From Desulfobulbus sp. (GTDB taxonomy: Bacteria > Desulfobacterota > Desulfobulbia > Desulfobulbales > Desulfobulbaceae): DNA of 35,124 bases. Within the stretch, counting starts at the first letter, position 1. Every line of letters begins with the position of its first letter. A program made the position numbers and the translations under genes. Where the stretch lies: assembly GCA_028684915.1 (NCBI GenBank), contig JAQUEZ010000054.1, positions 1 through 35,124 on the forward strand, given 5' to 3'. The notes below the pieces were generated by a model, which worked only from the letters and a program-made list of their open reading frames with translations, was not told where the DNA came from and ran no database searches. This document shows positions 18,991 through 25,590 of this stretch, piece by piece.

Positions 18991-19120
18991 GGTTGCAACT
19001 CCTTGACAACGATGTTGCCCGGAAAAATAGCGTTTCTCTCTGGTGAAATCTCTTTGGGTAAGAGATGTTCAATGGCCGTTTTGTAGGTAATAAAATAGAA
19101 CGGTCTGGTAGGAGTTGTTA

Positions 19121-19136
19121 AGCGATATTCATGCCG
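19121..19136 (-). promoter_or_regulatory. Sigma-54-like promoter before the SPFH/ftsH operon
   Basis: The complement reads TCGGCATGAATATCGCTT around the element, with GG and GC exactly 10 bases apart. It deviates from TGGCACG-N4-TTGCW at several positions and is the weakest of the four such elements in this window. Predicted start is near 19110, 120 bases before the ATG at 18990. A GTTGCG/CGCAAC pair is centred 134 bp upstream of the -12. Confidence 0.35.
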
Positions 19137-19148
19137 ACAGAGTGGCTG

Positions 19149-19186
19149 AACGCAGCTGTTTTTTTATTTCCAAAAAACAGTGCGTT
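19149..19186. repeat. Long inverted repeat between the sigma-54 regulator and the SPFH operon
   Basis: An outer stem AACGCA/TGCGTT and an inner stem CTGTTTTTT/AAAAAACAG, separated by one bulged G and a 7-base loop, form a 15-bp hairpin. It could end the regulator transcript, although no U run follows on the complement, or it could be a protein site just upstream of the sigma-54-like -24. Confidence 0.5.
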
Positions 19187-19232
19187 GAGATGGCGAGGAG
19201 AGCGGCGGGCAGAGGCCGGCAGGGAATTTTGT

Positions 19233-19280
19233 GTTGCGTGCAGCGAAAGTGTTGATAATTATTGAAGGACTTTGCGCAAC
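19233..19280. promoter_or_regulatory. GTTGCG/CGCAAC pair, candidate enhancer site
   Basis: Inverted GTTGCG (19233-19238) and CGCAAC (19275-19280) are separated by 36 bases, with an AT palindrome ATAATTAT (19255-19262) at the centre. The pair is centred 134 bp upstream of the sigma-54-like -12. The half-sites match the tighter dyads at 14809 and 27871, but the wide spacing makes this the least certain member. Confidence 0.25.
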
Positions 19281-19284
19281 GGTT

Positions 19285-20994
19285 TTAGGGCCGAAGGGGT
19301 TCTTCGATGAGATTGAATTTTTTAATCCTCCGGTAGAGAGTGACCCGGTCAATCCCCAATAAACGGGCTGCTTTTGCTTTATTCCATGCGGCTTTATTCA
19401 GGGCATCCAGGGTTTCTTGAGGATCAATGCCGGATGTCGTCTTAAGAGGAGAACGGCGCACTCCTGGAATCTGCTTGAATTCCAGCGGCAAATGATCGAA
19501 AGCAATAATGTTCTGGTTACAGAGGACAAAGGCGTGTTCCATGGTGTGCTCGAGTTCGCGAACATTACCCGGCCAGCGATATTTTTTAAAGACTTTCAAT
19601 ACGTCGGCGGAAATTGCTTCGATGTTCTTCTTGAATTTCAGATTGAATTTTTGGCGAAAATGTTCAATCAGCAGCGGCAGATCTTCAAGTCTTTCCCGTA
19701 ACGGCGGCAAACGAATTTCAACCACCTTGATTCGATAATACAGATCTTCCCGCAGTTCGCCCAGCCTGACCTTCTCCTGGAGATTCCTGTTGGTTGCCGC
19801 TATCAAGCGTACGTTCACCTTGGTGGAGGTTGAACTACCGACCCGTTCAAACGTGCTTTCCTCAAGAACGCGCAACAGTTTAACTTGAATGGTGGGCGAG
19901 ATGTCGCCAATTTCATCGATGAATATGGAGCCTTCATCGGCTTTGTGAAAGCGGCCTTCGTTATCCCTGATGGCGCCGGTGAACGCTCCCTTGACATGTC
20001 CGAAGAGTTCCGCCTCGAGCAGGCTTTCCGGTAAAGCAGAACAATTCACCTTAACCAGCGGTTTCTGGCTGCGATCGCCTGCAAAATGCAGCGCCTCGGC
20101 CACCAATTCTTTGCCCGTCCCACTTTCTCCGGTGATGAGAACCGTGGTTTGCACATTGGCCAAGGCTTTGATAAGGCTGTACACCTGCTGCATCGGCTCG
20201 CTCTTGCCGACGAGGCGGTGGAACTGTTGGTGTTCTTTGAGTATGTTTTCAAGGTGAACCACATGGGTCTCGTCATGGAGCACCATAACCATGCCCGATG
20301 GTATCCCCTGCAGATCAAGCAGAGGCGAGGTTCGCACGCTGATTATCCGTGTTGCGCCTTTTCCCTGCTTGCATTCGATACGTCGGGCCTCAATGGGAAT
20401 ACTTGAGAGAAAAGCCTGATTAAGAATTTCACTGCAACTGCCCTTGCAGCGACCGGCGATGACGCTGAAAGGCTGACCAATGTCATTTTGCAGAGCACCA
20501 CAGAGGTGCATTGCAGCCTCATTGAGCGCAATGACCACCGCCTGTTGGTCAACGGTTATGATTGCATCGTTGACGCTTCTGAAGATTGCCTCGAGATTAG
20601 CGCGGTATCGTTCTTTTTCTTCGTGAATGCTCTTGAATTTCAACGCAATTCTGGTGGTATACAGCAGTGATTCCTGATTGACCGGCTTGGGGATGTAATC
20701 AAATGCGCCAAGGCGAAGGGCCTCCGAAGCGGTTTCCACGCCTGGATCGCCGGTGATCATGATGACCGGGCAACTGAGGCCTCTGCTCTTGATCGCCCGC
20801 AAAATCTCGATTCCAGTTCCATCCTCCAAAATGATATCGGCAAAAACCACATCAAAGCTGGAGTCATCCAATCTGGTCAAGGCTTCGGTGCAACTTGCGG
20901 CTGTAGTGACGAGATGTCCGGCCGCCTTGAGAAATCGTTCGAAGGTAAACCTGATCGATTCTTCATCGTCGATGATCAGAATTCTTGCGCTCAT
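19285..20994 (-). CDS. Sigma-54-dependent response regulator (REC-PAS-AAA-Fis)
   Basis: NtrC-family activator of 569 residues. The receiver domain (1-120) has Asp9-Asp10, phospho-acceptor Asp53, a Thr in MITG and Lys in IPKP. A PAS domain (about 130-250) contains the cysteine motif RCKGSC. The AAA+ domain has Walker A GESGTGKE, the sigma-54 contact loop GAFTGA, Walker B IFIDEIGD and an arginine-finger region near LREDLYYR. The C-terminal Fis-type helix-turn-helix is KAARLLGIDRVTLYRRIKK. It would bind enhancer sites and open sigma-54 promoters. Its ATG overlaps the kinase stop as ATGA, so kinase and regulator are coupled. The SPFH/ftsH operon begins 295 bases downstream on the same strand. Target genes are not shown directly. 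Confidence 0.96.
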   Translation of the reverse strand: MSARILIIDDEESIRFTFERFLKAAGHLVTTAASCTEALTRLDDSSFDVVFADIILEDGTGIEILRAIKSRGLSCPVIMITGDPGVETASEALRLGAFDYIPKPVNQESLLYTTRIALKFKSIHEEKERYRANLEAIFRSVNDAIITVDQQAVVIALNEAAMHLCGALQNDIGQPFSVIAGRCKGSCSEILNQAFLSSIPIEARRIECKQGKGATRIISVRTSPLLDLQGIPSGMVMVLHDETHVVHLENILKEHQQFHRLVGKSEPMQQVYSLIKALANVQTTVLITGESGTGKELVAEALHFAGDRSQKPLVKVNCSALPESLLEAELFGHVKGAFTGAIRDNEGRFHKADEGSIFIDEIGDISPTIQVKLLRVLEESTFERVGSSTSTKVNVRLIAATNRNLQEKVRLGELREDLYYRIKVVEIRLPPLRERLEDLPLLIEHFRQKFNLKFKKNIEAISADVLKVFKKYRWPGNVRELEHTMEHAFVLCNQNIIAFDHLPLEFKQIPGVRRSPLKTTSGIDPQETLDALNKAAWNKAKAARLLGIDRVTLYRRIKKFNLIEEPLRP

Positions 20995-22721
20995 GCTGCC
21001 GCCTCAGTTTTGGTTTGATGGACCGGTAATTCAATAATAACCCGGGTGAAATCCCCTTTGACGCTCTCAAAGACGAGGCGACCGTCATGATCTGCAATAA
21101 TTTTTTTGGTGATGTTCAATCCCAGGCCAGTTCCTTTGCCAAACGGTTTGGTTGAAAAAAAAGGCTTGGTCAGCATGGGCAGTTGATCCTTGTCAATGCC
21201 GACTCCTTGGTCGTGAAAGATGATACGCACAAACGGGCGATCTCGGATCATCACGGCCTTGCCGGTGATTTTAATGCGTTTGTTTTCGTGCCGTTCCGCA
21301 TACTTTTCATTCAAGGCATACCGAGCATTGTTGATGATGTTGATGAAAACCTGCTGGATCTGGTGAAAGTTCGCTTCGATCCGGGGCAGGTCATCATCCA
21401 GGCATATTCTGAGGTCGATTCCCTCCTTGCGGATTTGCGCCTGGGTAAGAACGATGGATTCGGCGAGAACATCGGGAATGCTGGTACGCCTTTTTTTTTG
21501 TCGTCTGTCCTGTTGTGCAAAGGAAAGCAGGGTTTTGACGATCCGTCCGACACGTTCTCCTTCCTTGACAATGCGCGCGCCAATGTCTTGTTCCATGCTC
21601 TGGGGATCGCACTCGTTGAGCAGTATTTGGCCGTAGTTGATAATGCCGGTGATAGGGTTGTTGATTTCATGTGCCACTCCTGCGGCTAATTCGCCCAGTG
21701 AAGCCAGATGCCCTGCCTGAATAGCCTCTGCCTGCATGGTGATTTTTTCGGTAATATCGCTCACCAGCAGAAGTACACTACTGACGCTGTCCGCCTCGAG
21801 TATGGGGAAGGCTCTAATGTCGAGCACCGCGCCATTATGGGTGATCACCGAGACTTCATTTTTTGCCGAATGGAAACATCGCGTTATCGGAGAATCTATG
21901 GCGAAAGGGGTATGTCCATGCAAAAGCTTATAGCAGTATTGTTCCGCCACATCGGAAGAGGTTCTCTGCCGCTCCAAGGTTTTGTTACTGTTCATCCAGA
22001 GTATTTCTTTTTTGGGAGAAAGGAGGATCAGGGTGTCGCTGATTGCGTATAAGAGCGTCTGGAATTCTTTGGAGAGTTTTTTGAATTTTTTTTCGCTTTC
22101 ACTGAGTTCAAACGTGCGTGTCGCAACTCGCTGTTCGAGTACACTCTGTAAGCTGATCAACTCCTCTTTGACAGCCATTTGGGCCGATATATCGGTGATT
22201 GAAGTCCGGCAGAGTGATCTGCCGTCGGCGGCTTGCGAACGGACACTGTTGAACTGGACATACAGGTTAGGGGCGTTTGGTTGTTCTAGTTGCAGCTCGC
22301 AGATTTGCCGTTCGGGACGTTGAAAAACCTGATCAAGGTGCGCCCAAAACGCTGGTCTATCAGGCTCGATAACGGAAAACGCCAAGCTCGAGTTGATCAA
22401 CCTTCCCCGTTCGGTGCCAAGCTGCCGGGCAAAGGTGAGATTGGCTTCCACTATACGCCCTTTGGGATCCAAGGTGACGTAGCCAACCGGGGCAAATTCA
22501 AAGAGATCCGTATATTTTTCCAGTGATTCGCCCAACTGCTCCTGAGTCACTCGGAGTTCCTCGTTTTGCATCTCCAGCTCAATCTGATGTACCTGCAATT
22601 CATGCATAATTTGCTGGACCTCCAGCTCGCTCATAGCCTGGGGAGGATGATCCCTTTTGCGCTCCTCTGCAAGTCGGCGCAGCTCATGAAGCTGATCTTT
22701 GTCGGATGTGTGTTCAGTCAT
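20991..22721 (-). CDS. Cytoplasmic PAS-PAS histidine kinase, partner of the sigma-54 regulator
   Basis: Protein of 576 residues without membrane segments. An N-terminal coiled coil (MHELQVHQIELEMQNEEL) leads to PAS 1 (APVGYVTLDPKGRIVEAN) and a second coiled coil. PAS 2 carries CYKLLHG and a later Cys in ITRCFH. The kinase core has His351 in GVAHEINNP, the N-box INIINNARYAL, G1 DQGVGI, the F-box PFFSTKPFGKGTG and G2 GLGL. All catalytic motifs are intact, NtrB-like. I start at ATG 22721 because the paralogue at 23630 starts at the equivalent position; the TTG at 22811 has no ribosome site. The stop overlaps the regulator start. The cysteine-bearing PAS 2 suggests redox or metal sensing, as inference. 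Confidence 0.92.
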   Translation of the reverse strand: MTEHTSDKDQLHELRRLAEERKRDHPPQAMSELEVQQIMHELQVHQIELEMQNEELRVTQEQLGESLEKYTDLFEFAPVGYVTLDPKGRIVEANLTFARQLGTERGRLINSSLAFSVIEPDRPAFWAHLDQVFQRPERQICELQLEQPNAPNLYVQFNSVRSQAADGRSLCRTSITDISAQMAVKEELISLQSVLEQRVATRTFELSESEKKFKKLSKEFQTLLYAISDTLILLSPKKEILWMNSNKTLERQRTSSDVAEQYCYKLLHGHTPFAIDSPITRCFHSAKNEVSVITHNGAVLDIRAFPILEADSVSSVLLLVSDITEKITMQAEAIQAGHLASLGELAAGVAHEINNPITGIINYGQILLNECDPQSMEQDIGARIVKEGERVGRIVKTLLSFAQQDRRQKKRRTSIPDVLAESIVLTQAQIRKEGIDLRICLDDDLPRIEANFHQIQQVFINIINNARYALNEKYAERHENKRIKITGKAVMIRDRPFVRIIFHDQGVGIDKDQLPMLTKPFFSTKPFGKGTGLGLNITKKIIADHDGRLVFESVKGDFTRVIIELPVHQTKTEAAA

Positions 22722-22854
22722 ATCGGTACTCTCAGTCCCAAACCATTGTGATTGGTATTTCTTGTACGTGCGACTGTTTTGAAAAGACGGATTGTCATTT
22801 TCTTGAAGCAAAGGGCCTGATGGCTAAAGGTGGAGAATAACATGTTGCGCGATG

Positions 22855-22875
22855 GTAACGAAACATTTCTGTTAC
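22855..22875. promoter_or_regulatory. Dyad GTAAC-N11-GTTAC, candidate enhancer site
   Basis: The site is an imperfect palindrome with GTAAC and GTTAC ends and internal AA/TT symmetry. It is centred 131 bp upstream of the -12 of the sigma-54-like element at 22983-22998. The right half TTTCTGTTAC closely matches TTTCTGTTGC on the complement of the 14809 dyad. Confidence 0.45.
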
Positions 22876-22982
22876 GCTCAACACTATTTATCGGAGGTTT
22901 TAATCAGAAATCAACGATATTTTCTAGTGTAACTACTAAAGAATATTGAAGTTAATTATAAGTGCGAGTGGTTTGCACAATA

Positions 22983-22998
22983 AGGCATTGATCTTGCC
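22983..22998 (+). promoter_or_regulatory. Sigma-54-like promoter inside a 7-bp palindrome, possibly bidirectional
   Basis: AAGGCATTGATCTTGCC has GG and GC 10 bases apart and a perfect TTGC. The flanks make a perfect inverted repeat TAAGGCA/TGCCTTA (22981-23001), so the complement also reads GG-N10-GC. One site could therefore fire toward both divergent kinases. The forward start would be near 23009, the reverse start near 22973. The core GGCATTGATCTTGC nearly matches the element at 27992. Confidence 0.5.
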
Positions 22999-23033
22999 TT
23001 ATACCATGCAAGCGAAATGAATGTATAGGCGTA

Positions 23034-23159
23034 ATGCTCAGGCCATCTTCCCGGAAAATTGCTGGCTATGTCTTTGTTGCCGGACTTGTCTGGGTTGAGG
23101 GGTTACTGCAATTGTCGTTTTTGCGAAAAGCTGTGAAGCGGTCATTTGGCGTTTTGTAA
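23034..23159 (+). CDS. Possible 41-residue small membrane protein
   Basis: A short open frame beginning MLRPSSRK, followed by one hydrophobic stretch (IAGYVFVAGLVWVEGLLQLSF) and a basic tail (LRKAVKRSF). It starts 25 bases after the predicted sigma-54 transcription start and is the only plausible product directly behind that promoter. The ribosome site is poor (AGGCG, 3 bases before ATG). I recognise no family, and it could be a chance frame or the remnant of a small stress membrane protein. A 25-codon frame from 23021 overlaps it and is even less convincing. Confidence 0.25.
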   Translation: MLRPSSRKIAGYVFVAGLVWVEGLLQLSFLRKAVKRSFGVL

Positions 23160-23629
23160 CGTGCTATTTTGCAGCGGCAGCAACAAACAAAACCAGCAGA
23201 GATTAACTAGTGCTCGAACGAAAACTTATTTTCTCAAGTTATCTTTCTAGAATTATATTGAAAAACTAAAATTTTAAAAAATGAAGATTTTTTGATTGGA
23301 GTACCACAAAACAGTGCTTTGCCATAGTATCACCTTAATTTTCTGAAAGATGACTTAAGCCACTTGGTCACCGCAAGAATCTTCACATTGAAACCGATGG
23401 GCATCTTGCTATTTGTTCGTTTCTTTTTCGGTTTTCGTTCAGTCACTAACTATATTCCTCCGGAGGGAATTATACCGATATTCCTGGCAAGTAAAAAGAG
23501 TTCCCTTGGCCAGGATCGATGCAGTCACCCCCCCCTTTTTTAAATGATTGCAGCGATATTCAAGGGAGCTCACTCAGTAAACGATCAACTCGCGGAGTTC
23601 AAATTTCGCACGAGGACCATTGGAGTTCT
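23160..23629. other. AT-rich region without a recognised gene
   Basis: About 470 bases before the second kinase. No credible coding frame is seen. It contains an A/T-only hairpin (AAAAAAT-GAAG-ATTTTTT near 23275-23295) that could end a short transcript from the 22983 promoter, and a CCTGGC/GCCAGG inverted repeat (about 23483-23514). An alternative kinase start, ATG 23519, lies in its last part. Confidence 0.5.
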
Positions 23630-25045
23630 ATGACCAACATCGCCAAGTATCGTTCCGTTGATTCTTCCGGCAAACGAAATATCGCGGAAGAAAGAATTCG
23701 AAAGGAAGATGTCGCTTTATCTGAACACCTCACCGTGCAATCACCCGAACAAATACAACGGATGTTTCATGAACTACGGGTGCATCAGATTGAACTGGAG
23801 ATACAGAATGAGGAGTTGCGTCTGGCCCAGGCAGAAATCGAATCTTCGCGGATGCGCCTGGCGGATCTCTATGATTATGCCCCGGTGGGATATCTGACCG
23901 AAAGCGAAACCGGGATAATTATTGAGGCCAACGCTACCGTTGCCGACATACTGGGCGTGGCCAAAAAAACGTTGATCAGGTTGCCATTGAGCCGCTTCAT
24001 TTTTCCTGCAGACCAGGATGTGTACTACCTCCACCGTAAGCAGCTTTTTGATACCCATGCGCCGCAAGTGAGTGAAGTGCGTATGCTCCGCCCAGGCAAT
24101 CCTCCCTTTTGGGCCAGGTTGCAAGCAACCATATTTTACGAAGGCAGTGCTCAGCCAACCTGCCGCGTTATCTTAAGTGATATCACTGCATGCAAATTGG
24201 CCGAGCAAGGGCGGCAAAAATTGAAGGATCAGCTGGCTCAGATGCAAAAGATGGAATCCATAGAACGACTCGCCGGCGGCGTGGCTAATGATTTCAACAA
24301 CATGTTGGGGATTATTCTTGGTCATGCGGAGATGGCTCTTGAACATGCCGTCCCTGGGCAGCCGTTCTTTGATAATCTCCAGGAAATCGGCAAGGCGGTC
24401 GATCGTTCAGCCCAACTCACGTGGCAGTTACTCTCTTTTGCCCGCATGCAGATTGTCGCCACCGAAGGCCTCGATCTCAACAAAGCCGTAGAAAAACAGC
24501 AGACCTCTTTGCGGCATCTGTTTGGCAAGGCGATCGACCTTGAATTGATTCCGGGGGAGTGCTTGTGGCCTGTCGCAATGGACATTTCTCAAATGGAACA
24601 AATTTTAACAAACCTTTGCGCCAATGCCCGTGACGCCATTCGGGGGGCAGGGAAAATAACGATTGAGACGAGAAATAAGACCCTGAATGAGGGGGACAAT
24701 GTCCATCCAGATTTTTTGCCGGGCGAATACGTGGTGCTTGTTGTGAGCGATAATGGTTGCGGTATTGCGCACGATGCCATGAGCAAGCTGTTTGAACCTT
24801 TCTTTACCACCAAAGAGATGGGGCAAGGAAGTGGCCTTGGGTTAGCCATTGTGCACGGTATTGTCAAACAGAACAATGGATTCATCAATGTTATCAGTAC
24901 ACAGGGGCAGGGGACCACTTTTGAGATTTATCTGCCACGCCCATCGATAATACACATGTCCGACGAAAGGTGCGAGTGCACAGGGGGATCACCGGATTTG
25001 GGTGAACTCGCCTCTGAGCCTACCGAACAGAAGATGGTTCACTGA
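23630..25045 (+). CDS. PAS histidine-kinase-like protein lacking the H-box histidine
   Basis: Soluble protein of 471 residues with the same N-terminal module as the kinase at 20991-22721 (FHELRVHQIELEIQNEEL), a PAS domain (YAPVGYLTESETGIIIEAN and on), a dimerisation segment and a full HATPase domain. N-box LCANARDAI, G1 SDNGCGI, F-box PFFTTKEMGQGSG and G2 GLGL are intact. The H-box reads LAGGVANDFNN: the usual phospho-accepting His is Asn220 (codon AAT at 24287-24289). It therefore cannot autophosphorylate in the canonical way and may be a pseudokinase, a phosphatase or a partner modulating the other kinase. ATG 23630 is chosen over 23519 because GGAG precedes it and the paralogue starts alike. 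No receiver gene adjoins it. Confidence 0.9.
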   Translation: MTNIAKYRSVDSSGKRNIAEERIRKEDVALSEHLTVQSPEQIQRMFHELRVHQIELEIQNEELRLAQAEIESSRMRLADLYDYAPVGYLTESETGIIIEANATVADILGVAKKTLIRLPLSRFIFPADQDVYYLHRKQLFDTHAPQVSEVRMLRPGNPPFWARLQATIFYEGSAQPTCRVILSDITACKLAEQGRQKLKDQLAQMQKMESIERLAGGVANDFNNMLGIILGHAEMALEHAVPGQPFFDNLQEIGKAVDRSAQLTWQLLSFARMQIVATEGLDLNKAVEKQQTSLRHLFGKAIDLELIPGECLWPVAMDISQMEQILTNLCANARDAIRGAGKITIETRNKTLNEGDNVHPDFLPGEYVVLVVSDNGCGIAHDAMSKLFEPFFTTKEMGQGSGLGLAIVHGIVKQNNGFINVISTQGQGTTFEIYLPRPSIIHMSDERCECTGGSPDLGELASEPTEQKMVH

Positions 25046-25080
25046 CAGAACAATTAAGAGTCGAAAGGAGCGTGAATGGC

Positions 25081-25296
25081 ATGCAGATGAAAAAAATCAG
25101 AGAGATAGCAGAAAAAATGAGCGTAGTTCATGACTCAATGAAAAAGGATGAGTTGATTCGGATCATTCAGAAAAAAGAAGGCAATATTCCCTGTTTTTGC
25201 ACAGGGCTCCCTTCGTGCCAACAGTATGATTGCTGGTGGCGTAGCGATTGTAAGCCAGGCGAAATGAAAGTACTGAGTCACCACTCCGACTCGTGA
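25081..25296 (+). CDS. SAP-like small protein with cysteine-rich tail
   Basis: A 71-residue protein. The N-terminal half (MKKIREIAEKM...MKKDELIRIIQKKEG) looks like a helix-extended-helix SAP or Rho-N-type nucleic-acid-binding fold. The C-terminal half is cysteine-rich (IPCFCTG, SCQQYDCWWRSDC) and could bind a metal. This two-part layout recurs, from memory, in small proteins of Deltaproteobacteria, function unknown. AAAGGAG at 25064-25070 fits ATG 25081 (10 bases); GTG 25072 would be only one base from it. It lies 35 bases after the kinase-like gene and may share its transcript. Confidence 0.72.
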   Translation: MQMKKIREIAEKMSVVHDSMKKDELIRIIQKKEGNIPCFCTGLPSCQQYDCWWRSDCKPGEMKVLSHHSDS

Positions 25297-25348
25297 AAGG
25301 GCAACACGGAGAAGCACGAAAAATATCCAATTAAGCCGAAGGTACACC

Positions 25349-25528
25349 ATGAAACCGAGCACAAAGGATCTAACAGAAAAGACGTTTTATCAGATAAAAG
25401 GCAAGGTCAGGGAAGATGCTGGAAAGAATAGCGAAAATAAGGAGTCGGAAGCCGAAAGAATCACCGGGAAAGAAGTGGGAAAAATACAGCAACAGCCTGT
25501 AAAAACAGGAAAATTCATGGAGAAGTAG
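25349..25528 (+). CDS. CsbD-like small stress protein
   Basis: A 59-residue hydrophilic protein beginning MKPSTKDLTEKTFYQIKGKV, then REDAGK and a KxxGKxQ-type repeat. This matches the general CsbD pattern, in which a short Lys/Glu/Gly-rich protein has two GK-containing repeats. CsbD family proteins are general stress proteins of unknown mechanism. The typical central segment (NPxLEAEG) is degenerate here (KESEAERITG), so the assignment is moderate. GAAGG sits about 6 bases before the ATG. It lies between the SAP-like gene and the radical SAM gene on the same strand. Confidence 0.65.
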   Translation: MKPSTKDLTEKTFYQIKGKVREDAGKNSENKESEAERITGKEVGKIQQQPVKTGKFMEK

Positions 25529-25590
25529 CAGATGCACCTCATGCATCGAACCGCAATTCTCCATAGGGTATTGAAAGAAGGAGCACCTCT

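Noticed and set aside
22722..22811. TTG start extending the first kinase by 30 residues
   Set aside because: No ribosome site, and the paralogue aligns from the ATG at 22721.
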